A stretch of DNA of 64,000 nt from UBA1366 sp047602575 (GCA_047602575.1 JASGGY010000003.1:248001-312000); one strand, 5' to 3'. Positions 53,011-62,334 are shown, counted from the stretch's first letter. Numbers and translations are program-made. Notes: generated by a model from the sequence alone, not told the origin.

Positions 53011-54387
53011 CTAAAAAGGCATATTGCTGTGTTTCTTCGGAAGTCTGGAAACACGTTTTCCGGCGAGAGAATCGAGTGCCGTGACGAGGGTTGCGCGCAG
53101 ATCCTCGGCTTCGCAGATGCCGTCCAAGCTGCCGCGCTCGGCGAGAACGGCGGCGGAGCAGTGTTCCGCGACAAATTCATCGGCGAGGGCTTCACGGGCT
53201 ATGGTCACGTCGTCCGTGCCCGCAAGCTTGTCGTGAGAGAGAAATTCCGCCGCTGTGAGCGGATTGAGCGGCGAAATCACCGCGTCGGGGAGTGCAAACA
53301 CCAGATCGGCTGCGCCTTTTCCAGCGAGTGCGATGTAAGCCGGACCGTAGACCTTGCCGGTCACGACCGCGAGCTTCACCGTCGTCGCTTCGGCATAAGC
53401 CTGTGCGAGCTTGGTCATGTTCTTGACCGCGCCCGTGACGTCCGCGTCGGAAACGTCAAAGCCCGTTGTGTCAACCAGCGTGACAACCGGAACGGAGAAC
53501 GCGTCGCAGGTTCTCACAAAGCGCGCAAGCTTCGCGCAGTCGTCGGCGGAAAGCGGCGCATCGGCGTTGTTGGTCGCGGCAAAGCCCACAGCCGTTCCGT
53601 TGACCGTCGCGAGTGCTGTGTAAGCTGCCGTGCCAAACGCTGCGTACAGCTCAACGGCGGAATCGAGATCCGCGAGAGCTTTTATCTGCTCCGCTGCGGT
53701 TGTTCCGAGTGCGAAAAAGGGTGCTTCGTACTCGAACATCGGCAGCGCTGCAAGGTTGTTTGCGGGCAGCTTGATGAGCAGTTCCCTTGCGGCTTCCACC
53801 GCGGAAAGGTCGCTTTCGGCAACCAGCGCCGCGATGCCGTTTTTAGCGGCGGCGGCCGCTAAGTACGCAACGGCGGTGTTCGGTGTCACAAACAGCGCCG
53901 CGTCCTTCGCCATCACAACGAAATCAGCGCTTGCCGCAAGCATCGCCGCAGCGCCCGCGCACGTTCCCGCAACCACGGCTATCTGGGGCACAACACCCGA
54001 GAGCGCGCTCACGCACGCAAGCAGCTCACCGTAAGCCGCCAGCGCGCCGACCGGATCGCTCAGATCCGCGCCGAAGGAATCGTAGATGCCCACCACGGGA
54101 AGCCCCGTTTTTGCGGCGCTGTCGTATAGCTTTTTGATTTTCGCTGCCTGTGCGGCGGAGAGTGCCGCTTTGTTGATTGTGCTGTCCTGAGAAAATGCGT
54201 AGACCATGTTTCCGTCCACATAACCGCAGGCGGTCACAACGCCGGCGAGGTGTTCCCCGCTCTTGGCGAACGCGCCGATTTCGGTATAAACACCGTCGTC
54301 GAACAATTTTTTCAGTCTGTCCTTTGCCGGGGCGGAAGCACCCGCCAGCTCCTTGAGCTGCGAAAGCCTCTGTGAGCGTGCTGACAT
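53011..54387 (-). CDS. Acyl-CoA carboxyltransferase (methylmalonyl-CoA decarboxylase alpha / transcarboxylase 12S type)
   Basis: 458 aa with the two crotonase-fold halves. First half: AKDRLKKLFDDGVYTE, GYVDGNMVYAFSQD (usual G...VYVFSQDFT), the oxyanion region VAGTCAGAAAMLAASADF. Second half: PVVTLVDTTGFDVS, GPAYIALAGKGAADLVFALPDA. Unusually Ala-rich and divergent from textbook 12S sequences. Start at ATG 54387 with TGGAGGAA upstream. First gene of the operon. Acyl-CoA substrate (methylmalonyl-, malonyl- or glutaconyl-) cannot be fixed. Confidence 0.87.
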   Translation of the reverse strand: MSARSQRLSQLKELAGASAPAKDRLKKLFDDGVYTEIGAFAKSGEHLAGVVTACGYVDGNMVYAFSQDSTINKAALSAAQAAKIKKLYDSAAKTGLPVVGIYDSFGADLSDPVGALAAYGELLACVSALSGVVPQIAVVAGTCAGAAAMLAASADFVVMAKDAALFVTPNTAVAYLAAAAAKNGIAALVAESDLSAVEAARELLIKLPANNLAALPMFEYEAPFFALGTTAAEQIKALADLDSAVELYAAFGTAAYTALATVNGTAVGFAATNNADAPLSADDCAKLARFVRTCDAFSVPVVTLVDTTGFDVSDADVTGAVKNMTKLAQAYAEATTVKLAVVTGKVYGPAYIALAGKGAADLVFALPDAVISPLNPLTAAEFLSHDKLAGTDDVTIAREALADEFVAEHCSAAVLAERGSLDGICEAEDLRATLVTALDSLAGKRVSRLPKKHSNMPF

Positions 54388-54440
54388 ACAGTTTCCTCCA
54401 ATCGATCCTCTATCGTCATTGAACAAAATACTCAAAATAT

Positions 54441-54469
54441 ATTATACAACATTTCGTCAGAACTGACAA
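54441..54469 (-). promoter_or_regulatory. Promoter of the transcarboxylase-type operon with palindrome
   Basis: Minus-strand TTGTCA (54464-54469), 17 nt, TATAAT (54441-54446). The perfect 12-bp palindrome GTCAGAACTGAC (54456-54467) overlaps the -35 and may be an operator. Confidence 0.75.
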
Positions 54470-54474
54470 GTTTC

Positions 54475-54861
54475 TCATTCCACAGTTCCGCAATTTTTAC
54501 ATTTACCCATAAAATCAGATATAGAATCTACATATTTTTTGGCATCTGTCACAAACCCGAGCCTTGAAATCTGTGCGGTATTTTCGACACAAAAATGCGC
54601 CTGCTCCACGCCGCGCAGCATGGCAAGAAACAGCACCGATCTGACCAGTCCATCCGTGACCGCGGCGGGCAGCTCCTCGCTGAGATAGTCGATAGAAAGC
54701 AGCGGGTTTTCCCCCGAAAAATTAAAATGATACACCGCAAAGCCCGTGACGGTATCGCCGTCCGTCGCCTCGGAAACCTCCGGATTGCTCTGCGTCAAGC
54801 CCAGTTTTTCAAACAGCGCGGCATAACGCGCGGGCTGTTTGGTTTTTAAAATTTCAAGCAT
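54475..54861 (-). CDS. Small protein of unknown function
   Basis: 128 aa. Predicted alpha/beta, no signal or membrane segment, ending in CKNCG. A segment LLSIDYLSEELPAAVTDGLVRSVLFLAMLRG resembles a half of a GNAT-like fold, but I do not recognise it. Last gene of the M50-to-rluB operon, 12 nt after rluB. Confidence 0.65.
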   Translation of the reverse strand: MLEILKTKQPARYAALFEKLGLTQSNPEVSEATDGDTVTGFAVYHFNFSGENPLLSIDYLSEELPAAVTDGLVRSVLFLAMLRGVEQAHFCVENTAQISRLGFVTDAKKYVDSISDFMGKCKNCGTVE

Positions 54862-54873
54862 CGTAAGCCCTCG

Positions 54874-55650
54874 CTATCTGCGGAACTTTTTCGGCGACTT
54901 CTGCGGTTTCGGCTCGCCGGCGGCTTTGGAAAGCGCGTTGCGTATCGCGCGCAGCTCCTCGGCTGTCAGCTCGCGGAACTCGCCGGGCTTGAGCATACCA
55001 AGGCGCAGCGGACCGATGGCGGTGCGCTTTAACCGCGCGACCTCCACGCCCACTGCTTCGCACATTTTCCGGATCTGGCGGTTTCTGCCCTCGCCGATGA
55101 CCATCTGCAGCACCACCCTGCCCTGCTCTTTCGACAGCACATTGATTAAACAGGGTGCGGTCATTCGTCCGTCAATTTCCACGCCGGCGGACATACGGGC
55201 AAGCTGGTCGTCGGAGATGTCGGGGCGGATTGTGACGCGGTAGGTTTTGGTGATATGCCCGGAGGGATGCATGATCTGGTTGGCAAAACGCCCGTCGTTT
55301 GTAAACAGCAAAAGCCCCTCGGAGTTCTTATCGAGTCGTCCGATGGGGTAAACGCGCGCCGCAACGTCCGTGAGCAGCTCAGTGACGTTTTTCCGGTCAA
55401 GCTCGTCCTTCATGGTCGTCACATAGCCACGCGGCTTGTGGAGCATAATATAATGATACTCCTTGTTCTTTTCGATATGTAGGGTTTCGCCGTCGATGCT
55501 GATGGAATCCTGCCGCGGGTCGGCTTTGTCGCCGAGCGCGCAGGGATGCCCGTTGAGCTTGACGCGGTTCTGTGCGATCAGCTCCTCGGCTTTTCTGCGG
55601 GAGCAATAGCCCAAGTCCGCGATGATTTTCTGAATTCTGATTTTTTCCAT
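54874..55650 (-). CDS. rluB: 23S rRNA pseudouridine synthase (RluB family)
   Basis: 258 aa. N-terminal S4 domain (IRIQKIIADLGYCSRRKAEELI), then the catalytic Asp in YPIGRLDKNSEGLLLFTND and the C-terminal MIGEGRNRQIRKMCEAVG. In Firmicutes this family modifies U2633-type positions of 23S rRNA. AAAGGA upstream. A Lys/Arg tail follows the catalytic domain. Confidence 0.92.
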   Translation of the reverse strand: MEKIRIQKIIADLGYCSRRKAEELIAQNRVKLNGHPCALGDKADPRQDSISIDGETLHIEKNKEYHYIMLHKPRGYVTTMKDELDRKNVTELLTDVAARVYPIGRLDKNSEGLLLFTNDGRFANQIMHPSGHITKTYRVTIRPDISDDQLARMSAGVEIDGRMTAPCLINVLSKEQGRVVLQMVIGEGRNRQIRKMCEAVGVEVARLKRTAIGPLRLGMLKPGEFRELTAEELRAIRNALSKAAGEPKPQKSPKKFRR

Positions 55651-55761
55651 ACTCTTTTCCTTTCAACAATGCGTCGCCGCATGGTTTTCCGGCTGACGCC
55701 GGTATCAACACGCCTGTGCGGAGCTGTTCTTCACAGCTCCGCCGGCGGGATATTCATTTTT

Positions 55762-56985
55762 TTATGAAAACAGCTCCTTGAACGCTTTGTAATAAAACTC
55801 AAAGATGTTCATTTTCTCCGGCGGTGCGGCAGGGATTTCGCCCTGTGCGACAATCGGCACGGAGCAGATGCGCATGTCATTGACGTAATAATCCACGCTG
55901 CCAAGCGCCTCGCCGTCCACCACCGGCGCATAAACAAACTTCGGCAGAATAACCTGCTGCTTGACCAGATCCGCTTCGCCGTCAAACAGCGACGCGCTCG
56001 GTTCAAACGCAAGCTTCGCCTTTGCCGTATCCTGCGCGCCGCCCGCGACGGGGACTTCAAACAGCCCGTAATCGCTCTCTAAGCTGACGTGCTTGACAAG
56101 CGAAAAGCCGTAATCATAGAGGTTCGCGTGGTCGAGCCAGTCGTTGGGGTCGTTGAGCGTGACGCAGATGAGCGTTGTGCCGTTTCGCTCGCAAGCGGAC
56201 ACCAGACAGCGCCGCGCTTTGTCAGTGAAGCCGGTTTTTACGCCGATCACACCCTGACAATTGCGCAGCAGACGGTTGGAATTGGTCAGCCAGCGCTCAT
56301 AGGGCGGGTTGCCGAAATTGAGGCAAGCGCTGGATGCGGCGCAGATTTTGCGGAACTCGTCGTTCTGCATGGCGGTTCGGGTGAGCATCGCCATGTCGCG
56401 CGCCGTGGAATAATGCGCGTCGGTGTAATCGTCCAGCCCCGACGGCGTGACGAAATGGGTGTCGGTAAGCCCCAGCGTCTGCGCTTTTTCGTTCATCATT
56501 GAAACGAACGATTCGATACTGCCGCCCACGCGCACCGCCGTCGCGTTCGCCGCGTCGTTGCCGCTGGGCAGCATCATGCCGTAGCACAGAATACGCTTTG
56601 TGACGCGGTCGCCCGCCTGAAGCCCCATGGACGAGCCTTCCACCTTGATGGCGTTGGAATCGACGGTGAAATAATCCTCCAGCCCACCGCTTTCCAGGCA
56701 CAGCAGCGTGGTCATAATCTTCGTCGTACTCGCCATGGGAAGCCGCTCGCCGGCGTTTTGATCAAACACCACACGCCCGCTCGCCGCGTCGATGAGGATT
56801 GCTCCTTTTGCCGAAACCGACGGCACTTTCACCGGCGCGGAAGCCGCCACCGCCTCGATGCTGGTGAACGCATACTGGGTCGGCGGGGATTCTCCACCGC
56901 CGGGCTGCGGCGTATAGACGGTATCGTAATTCGACGGGAGCGCCACCGCCGCCGCCGTGAGAAACCATGCGATCAGTTTTTTCAT
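55762..56985 (-). CDS. dacF: D-alanyl-D-alanine carboxypeptidase (DacF/PBP5 type)
   Basis: 407 aa. Signal peptide, then the penicillin-binding triad: SxxK in MASTTKIMT, SGN in LPSGNDAAN, KTG in GVKTGFTDKA, and a C-terminal beta domain. Trims the terminal D-Ala from peptidoglycan stem peptides. The neighbourhood (scpAB, ytfIJ) recalls clostridial operons containing the spore-cortex enzyme DacF. AAAGGATG upstream. A hairpin without T-run lies at 55719-55741 after the stop. Confidence 0.92.
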   Translation of the reverse strand: MKKLIAWFLTAAAVALPSNYDTVYTPQPGGGESPPTQYAFTSIEAVAASAPVKVPSVSAKGAILIDAASGRVVFDQNAGERLPMASTTKIMTTLLCLESGGLEDYFTVDSNAIKVEGSSMGLQAGDRVTKRILCYGMMLPSGNDAANATAVRVGGSIESFVSMMNEKAQTLGLTDTHFVTPSGLDDYTDAHYSTARDMAMLTRTAMQNDEFRKICAASSACLNFGNPPYERWLTNSNRLLRNCQGVIGVKTGFTDKARRCLVSACERNGTTLICVTLNDPNDWLDHANLYDYGFSLVKHVSLESDYGLFEVPVAGGAQDTAKAKLAFEPSASLFDGEADLVKQQVILPKFVYAPVVDGEALGSVDYYVNDMRICSVPIVAQGEIPAAPPEKMNIFEFYYKAFKELFS

Positions 56986-57089
56986 CCTCTGTACATCCTT
57001 TGTATCCGTTTTGTGTGAAACACGATACAGTCAGTATGCACAGCGGCGAAAACTTTATGCTTTTTCCGCGGCGAAAATGCGTTGTAAAA

Positions 57090-57482
57090 TTATTCGTCGT
57101 CCTCATTTTTGCCGTCGGATTTTTTCTTGAGCAGTGCGGAAACCTTGTCAATCACGTCGGGAATGAGGTTGATTACGGCGTTTTCCTTCGCCGCGGTCAC
57201 GGTCATCTGAAGGAGCTTTACCTCGCCCTTATGCACGGTGATGAACGCCAGCGGCTGAATCGTCACGCCTGCGCCTGAGCCGCCGCCGAACAGATCCTTT
57301 CCGGATTTTGACGGAAGATCCGAGCCGCCCGACGCAAAGCCGAACGATACTTTCGACACGGGAATGATGGTGGTGTCCACGTCTACGACGACCGGCTTTC
57401 CGATGATGGTTTCACAGTCGATCATCTCGCGGATTTTCTGCATTGCCGCCTGAACCAGGCTCTCCAGCTTTGTTTCACTCAT
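57090..57482 (-). CDS. ytfJ: GerW-family sporulation protein YtfJ
   Basis: 130 aa with the family core IGKPVVVDVDTTIIPVSKVSFGFASGG, a Gly-rich loop (FGGGSGAGVTIQPLAFI) and a Lys/Asp-rich end. Known as a forespore sporulation protein. Its ATG overlaps the end of the DUF2953 gene by 8 nt. Confidence 0.93.
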   Translation of the reverse strand: MSETKLESLVQAAMQKIREMIDCETIIGKPVVVDVDTTIIPVSKVSFGFASGGSDLPSKSGKDLFGGGSGAGVTIQPLAFITVHKGEVKLLQMTVTAAKENAVINLIPDVIDKVSALLKKKSDGKNEDDE

Positions 57483-58365
57483 TGGTCAACAGCTCCGTTT
57501 CTTTGAATTTCTGTTTTTTGGTGTTCTGTTCCTCGTGTTTGCGCGCCCTTTTTGCCGCACGCCGTTGCTTCAGATAAACAGCCAGCAGTCGGATGCCCAG
57601 CGAGAACGAGATGGCAATCAGCGCACTCGGACGGATTTTTACCGTTCCGCGCACAGCATAGGCAAATTTATTTTCGTTGAACACGCACGCCACATCGGCG
57701 CTTTTGACGCGGACGGTAAAAATGCTCGCCACGATGCCCAGCAGATTGAACAGCGCGGCGTTGAGCTTTCCGTAAAGCATTGCCGACTCGTATGCGTCCT
57801 CTTTGCCGGCGGTGAGGTGAACTTCAAGCCCGGTGAAGCGGATGGTTTTCAGTGTCCGGCGTGTATAGCGCCCCGCCGTTTGCAGATAGGGTAAAAGCTT
57901 CTCCCAGAGCGCCTTGAGCTGTTCCAGCTTGCCGCCGGTGCGGGATGCTTTCCCCTGCTTTTTGCGTTCTTTGGCAAGCTGCTTTTCGAGCTTTTTTTCG
58001 CGCCTGAGCAGCGTCTTGCGTTCTTTTTCCGCCGCTTTACCGGCTTTCGCGGTCTGCGCCGCCGTCACAGCCGACGCGGCGGGTTCCACGTCGGGCGGCT
58101 CGGCTTCGGGCTCGAAAACCGGTTCCGGAATCGAATCGGTAGCTTCCGCGACGGGCTGTGCCGGTTTCTTTTTCCTGCGGAATTTCGCCAAAAACCTGCG
58201 CAGGCGATGCTTGCGTGGCTTTGCGGGGTAGAGCGTAAACCACAGCCATTTTACGCGGAGTTCAAACGGTTTTCCGCTTGACACCGCGCAGTCCGCGCGC
58301 ACGGAGAAATGCAGCAGCACAACGATCAGCGCGATGATGCCGCCGATGATGAACAGCGCCGTCAT
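57475..58365 (-). CDS. ytfI: DUF2953 membrane protein (YtfI-like)
   Basis: 296 aa. One N-terminal membrane helix (ALFIIGGIIALIVVLLHF), then VKWLWFTLYP, a charged Lys/Glu coiled-coil-like middle (about 85-150) and a C-terminal region with FTGLEVHLTAGKEDAYESAMLYGKLNAAL in outline. Always paired with ytfJ in spore formers. Function unknown. Confidence 0.88.
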   Translation of the reverse strand: MTALFIIGGIIALIVVLLHFSVRADCAVSSGKPFELRVKWLWFTLYPAKPRKHRLRRFLAKFRRKKKPAQPVAEATDSIPEPVFEPEAEPPDVEPAASAVTAAQTAKAGKAAEKERKTLLRREKKLEKQLAKERKKQGKASRTGGKLEQLKALWEKLLPYLQTAGRYTRRTLKTIRFTGLEVHLTAGKEDAYESAMLYGKLNAALFNLLGIVASIFTVRVKSADVACVFNENKFAYAVRGTVKIRPSALIAISFSLGIRLLAVYLKQRRAAKRARKHEEQNTKKQKFKETELLTNE

Positions 58366-58384
58366 TGTGTCCCCCCTCGTTCAA

Positions 58385-58957
58385 TTACACCATATCCGCC
58401 GTTGCTTCCTCCGCGGCGGCGAATTCGTCAAAGGTCAGCTGCGCGCTCTGGTTTTCCAGAACGGGCAGCTCGCAAAGCGACGAGAGCTTGAAGCAGCGCA
58501 GGAAGTTGTCCGTTGTGCGGTAAGAAACCGGTCGCCCCGGGATGTCAAGCCGTCCGGCTTCCTCGAGCAGGTTTTTTTCCGTCAGCGAATTGACCACCGC
58601 CGCGCTGTCCACGCCGCGGACGTGTTCGACAAAGCTTTTTGTCACCGGCTGGTTGTAAGCAACAATCGCGAGAACCTCCATCGCCGCGGGTGAAAGCGGC
58701 GCGTTTTTCTTGGTTTCAATTGCCGCGCGGATATAGGGCGCGTAGAGCGGCTTTGTCGCAAGCTGGTAGCTTTCGCCGAGCTTGAGTACCTCGAAGGCAC
58801 TCCCGCCGTTTTCCAGGCGGTCGGAAAGCAGCCGCACAAGGCGCGGAACAAATTCCGCCTCCACCTCGCAGACCTGCGCCAGCCGCGCGGTTTCCACCGG
58901 CTCGCCCGACGCGAACAGCACCGCTTCGATTACCGCTATTTTCTCATCTAATTGCAT
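58385..58957 (-). CDS. scpB: Segregation and condensation protein B
   Basis: 190 aa, two winged helices. KIAVIEAVLFASGEPV at the start, AAMEVLAIVAYNQPVTKSFVEHVRGVDS in outline, DIPGRPVSYRTTDNFLR. Start at 58957 with GGGATGG upstream; it overlaps the end of scpA by 14 nt. Part of the SMC-ScpAB condensin. Confidence 0.95.
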   Translation of the reverse strand: MQLDEKIAVIEAVLFASGEPVETARLAQVCEVEAEFVPRLVRLLSDRLENGGSAFEVLKLGESYQLATKPLYAPYIRAAIETKKNAPLSPAAMEVLAIVAYNQPVTKSFVEHVRGVDSAAVVNSLTEKNLLEEAGRLDIPGRPVSYRTTDNFLRCFKLSSLCELPVLENQSAQLTFDEFAAAEEATADMV

Positions 58958-59708
58958 CGTTATCCATCCCGTTATCTGATTGCGCCGCAAGTGCTGCATC
59001 GGCTTCCTGACTGCGCCCGCGGAACACCACCGTGGTGTTGTCCTCGGAAAGCGCGATCCGTCCGGATTTGGTCAGCTCCAGCACCGCTAAGAAGGTTGCG
59101 ATCCGCCCGGAACGCGCGCTGTCGTTGTCATAGAGCCTGTCCAGCGAGCAGCTGCCCGTGGTGTACAGCGCCTTTAACACACGGATGATCCGCGAAATGA
59201 CCGACACCACCCGCCGTTTGACAAGCGGCTCAAACACCGATTCTTTCACCGGTGCTTTCGCGGCGCTGCGCACGTTCATGCTCATGAACGCGTCATAAAT
59301 TTCCATCGGGCTGTGTGTGCGGATATAGGTCATATCGGTTTCGATTTTCGCCTGCTTGCGGACAAACACATCGCCGCCGATGTAGTTCTCGCGCAGCACG
59401 AGCGCCATTTTTTTACACAGCGCATACTCGATGAGCCTGCCCTCGAGTTCTTTTTTCAGCTCCTGCGCTTCCTCGGGCTTCGGCAGAAGCGAAGCGGTTT
59501 TGATATAAATCAGCCGCGCCGCCATTTCAAGAAATTCGCCCGCCAGCTCAAAATCCTGTTCCTTCATACCGTCGATGTATTCCAGATACTGCGCAAGCAG
59601 CACGGAGATTTCAATGTCGCAGATGTCAAACTTGTGCTTTGTTACCAGATGCAGAAGCAAGTCAAGCGGTCCCTCGAACGTTTCAAGCTTATAGTGGGGC
59701 TTGTTCAT
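58944..59708 (-). CDS. scpA: Segregation and condensation protein A
   Basis: 254 aa kleisin. YKLETFEGPLDLLLHLV at the N terminus, EFLEMAARLIYIKTASLLP in the middle and a C-terminal winged helix (ATFLAVLELTKSGRIAL). Start ATG at 59708 by homology; an ATG at 59720 has a closer GGAG and is the alternative. Bridges the SMC dimer. Confidence 0.94.
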   Translation of the reverse strand: MNKPHYKLETFEGPLDLLLHLVTKHKFDICDIEISVLLAQYLEYIDGMKEQDFELAGEFLEMAARLIYIKTASLLPKPEEAQELKKELEGRLIEYALCKKMALVLRENYIGGDVFVRKQAKIETDMTYIRTHSPMEIYDAFMSMNVRSAAKAPVKESVFEPLVKRRVVSVISRIIRVLKALYTTGSCSLDRLYDNDSARSGRIATFLAVLELTKSGRIALSEDNTTVVFRGRSQEADAALAAQSDNGMDNDAIR

Positions 59709-59812
59709 AAAAATGCCCATGCACTCCATGCTCAAATCGCTTGGAAAGAGCATACATGGGTTCGCCCCCTCTCCCGTTCTGATTGATTGGTTCTTTCGCG
59801 CTGTGTCCCCCT

Positions 59813-60481
59813 TTAGAGGATGATGCGCATGATGGAATCCACCCAGCCGGTGAGGAAGATCATTCCACTCCAGACCAAATCGGTGACGATGCCGATGGGC
59901 TTGCTTAAAACGCCCGTGAAAATCAGCCCGAAGAAAACCAGCGTCACAATCATCTGGTTCTGCTCAAGCCGGCGCTCAAAGTCGGCGGGCAGAAAGTAGC
60001 TCAGTACCTTTGACCCGTCAAGCGGCGGGATCGGAATCATGTTGAACACGGCAAGCCCGATGTTGATGAGGATAAAGAATTGTGCAATCATATAGACATA
60101 GGAGAAATTTTCATATGTCATAAAATCGCGCATGTTTTGTACATATACCAGCGCACGGTAAGTGATCATCGCCGCAAATGCAACAATCAGGTTGGAAAGC
60201 GGGCCTGCGGCGGCGGTGAGCGCCATGCCCAGCCGGTATTTCTTAAAGCGCAGCGGGTTGACCGGCACGGGCTTTGCCCAGCCGAACCCCGTAAAAAGCA
60301 GCAGCAGCGCGCCGAGCGGGTCAACGTGCATCAACGGGTTGAGCGTAAGCCTCCCCATATACTGCGCGGTGTTGTCGCCGAGCTTTTTCGCCGACCATGC
60401 GTGCGCGAACTCGTGCAGCGGAAGCACGAGGAAAATAATCAGAATTCTTGTGCCGTAGGTTAAAACCTGTTCGATTGTCAT
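59813..60481 (-). CDS. Site-2 protease family (M50) membrane protein
   Basis: 222 aa, about five membrane helices. Zinc motif LPLHEFAHAW (HExxH) and the second site NMIPIPPLDGSKVL. Stand-alone short M50 of the YwhC/FpaP type. Upstream of scpA in many Firmicutes. First gene of the operon; promoter at 60546-60574. Confidence 0.92.
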   Translation of the reverse strand: MTIEQVLTYGTRILIIFLVLPLHEFAHAWSAKKLGDNTAQYMGRLTLNPLMHVDPLGALLLLFTGFGWAKPVPVNPLRFKKYRLGMALTAAAGPLSNLIVAFAAMITYRALVYVQNMRDFMTYENFSYVYMIAQFFILINIGLAVFNMIPIPPLDGSKVLSYFLPADFERRLEQNQMIVTLVFFGLIFTGVLSKPIGIVTDLVWSGMIFLTGWVDSIMRIIL

Positions 60482-60545
60482 TGTTCCCTCTTTTCTCCCG
60501 CGGTGCCGCCGGCGGCGGGGGTTTCTAAAAACTGCATTCTAGTTG

Positions 60546-60574
60546 ATTATACTATATTTTCGCCAAAAAAACAA
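60546..60574 (-). promoter_or_regulatory. Promoter of the M50-scpAB-ytfIJ-dacF-rluB operon
   Basis: Minus-strand TTGTTT (60569-60574), 17 nt, TATAAT (60546-60551). Confidence 0.65.
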
Positions 60575-60603
60575 GATGCAAATCAAAATAAACAGCAGAT
60601 TAC

Positions 60604-60630
60604 GGAAAAAAACCGCCCAAAGAAGGACGG
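60604..60630 (-). terminator. Terminator of pyk
   Basis: CCGTCC/GGGCGG 6-bp stem with one G-U (60613-60618, 60625-60630) followed by T7 on the minus strand. Confidence 0.7.
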
Positions 60631-60642
60631 CTCTTGAAAGAT

Positions 60643-62064
60643 TTATTCCGCGGTGTGAACCTGAATCATGTTGGTGTTGCCGGAAATCCCGAGCGGCACG
60701 CCCGCCGTGATGACGACAAGGTCGCCTTTTTTGATGTAGCCGAAGGCGATGGAGCGCTCGATAGCATGGGCGATGAGTTCGTCGGTGTTTTCCATTTCCT
60801 CAACCATGCCGGGCAGCACGCCCCACGACATATTGAGCTGACGGCAGACAATCTCGTCCGTGGTCAGTCCGATGATCGGGCAGGACGGGCGGTATTTGGA
60901 AATCATCCGCGCGGTCTTTCCGGTCTTTGTGACGGTGATGATTGCTTTTGCGGAAAGGTCGTGGGCGGTCGTCACGGTCGCGTGGGAAATCGCGTTGGTG
61001 ATGCTCGACGAGGTGTTGTACCGCTTCTTCGAGAAGTCCTTGGAATAGTCGATGTCGTTCTCGGTGGTTTCGGCGATCAGCGCCATGGTCTTGACGACTT
61101 CAACCGGAAACGCACCCGCGGCGGTTTCGCCGGAGAGCATGATGCCGGAGGTGCCGTCGTAGATGGCGTTTGCCACGTCGGTGATTTCGGCACGGGTCGG
61201 GCGGGGGTTCTTGATCATCGACTCGAGCATCTGGGTTGCGGTGACAACCTGCTTGCCGGCGTTGTAGCCCTTGTCGATGAGGGATTTCTGGATGGCGGGG
61301 ATTTTTTCAAATGCAATCTCAACGCCCATATCGCCGCGCGCAACCATGATGCCGTCGGCGGCTTCCAGGATCTCGTCGATGTTTTCCACGCCCTCGGCGT
61401 TCTCAATCTTGGCGATGATGCGAACGCTGTTCCAGCCTAAGCTGTGGGTGAACTTGCGCAGATAATTCACGTCCGCGGCACTTCTGACAAAGGATGCGGC
61501 AATGAAATCATAGCCCATTTTCGCACCGAATTCCAGATCCTGCATATCCGTGTCGCTGATATAGGGCATGGAGAGATTCGCGCCCGGCACGTTGATGCCC
61601 TTGTTGTCGGAGAGCGTTCCGCCGTGGACGACACGGCAGGCGATTTCGCCGCCGGTGATGTGCTCGGCTTTCAGCTCGATGACGCCGTCGTTGATGAGGA
61701 TCTTTGAGCCGACGGAAACATCCTTGGGCAGGTGCGGAAAGGAAACCGAGCAGATTTCGCTCGTGCCCTCGACCTCGCTGGTGGTCAGGGTAAAGGTGGA
61801 GCCATCTTTGATCTCAACGGGCTTTGAGTCGCGGAATTTGCGCAGGCGGATTTCCGGACCTTTGGTGTCGAGCATCGTGGCAATCGGCAGCCCCAGCTCG
61901 CTGCGCAGGCGAACAACCTGCTCAAAGCGCTTTCTGTGTGTTTCATAATCGGAGTGGGAAAAGTTGAAACGTGCCACGTTCATGCCGGCTTGCATGAGCT
62001 GTCTTAAAATCGCGTCGTCGTCGGTTGCCGGACCGATGGTGCAGACAATTTTGGTTTTACGCAT
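60643..62064 (-). CDS. pyk: Pyruvate kinase
   Basis: 473 aa. KTKIVCTIGPA at the start, MLDTKGPEIR, the catalytic Lys/Glu region IIAKIENAEG, MVARGDMGVEI, and the C-terminal domain. It lacks the extra PEP-utilising-like domain of the long Bacillus form. Last step of glycolysis. GGGAGG before ATG, promoter at 62109-62137. Confidence 0.96.
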   Translation of the reverse strand: MRKTKIVCTIGPATDDDAILRQLMQAGMNVARFNFSHSDYETHRKRFEQVVRLRSELGLPIATMLDTKGPEIRLRKFRDSKPVEIKDGSTFTLTTSEVEGTSEICSVSFPHLPKDVSVGSKILINDGVIELKAEHITGGEIACRVVHGGTLSDNKGINVPGANLSMPYISDTDMQDLEFGAKMGYDFIAASFVRSAADVNYLRKFTHSLGWNSVRIIAKIENAEGVENIDEILEAADGIMVARGDMGVEIAFEKIPAIQKSLIDKGYNAGKQVVTATQMLESMIKNPRPTRAEITDVANAIYDGTSGIMLSGETAAGAFPVEVVKTMALIAETTENDIDYSKDFSKKRYNTSSSITNAISHATVTTAHDLSAKAIITVTKTGKTARMISKYRPSCPIIGLTTDEIVCRQLNMSWGVLPGMVEEMENTDELIAHAIERSIAFGYIKKGDLVVITAGVPLGISGNTNMIQVHTAE

Positions 62065-62108
62065 ATAGAATGCCTCCCGCAGAAAATATTAAAATTTATT
62101 CCATTGTA

Positions 62109-62137
62109 ATTATACCCACTTAAAAGTCAAACGTCAA
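62109..62137 (-). promoter_or_regulatory. pyk promoter
   Basis: Minus-strand TTGACG (62132-62137), 17 nt, TATAAT (62109-62114). Confidence 0.8.
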
Positions 62138-62221
62138 TGTGATTTTTCTCAGGTTTCAGAAGATTATAGACTTGTATCAATTTCCGCGCGTTTGCCGAAA
62201 TAATCTGTTGGTTTTCGCCTA

Positions 62222-62250
62222 TTGACAAATCAAAAAAATCGTGATATACT
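62222..62250 (+). promoter_or_regulatory. Promoter of the DAHP synthase gene
   Basis: TTGACA (62222-62227), 17 nt, TATACT (62245-62250). A GCACTGA/TCAGTGC hairpin (62280-62304) lies in the roughly 80-nt leader. No T-box or Trp/Phe/Tyr leader peptide seen. Confidence 0.8.
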
Positions 62251-62334
62251 TTATTACATGAAAGCATAAAAGCTTTAAAGCACTGATACAAAAACACTCA
62301 GTGCGTCAATTTCTTAAAAAAAGGATGGGTTCAG

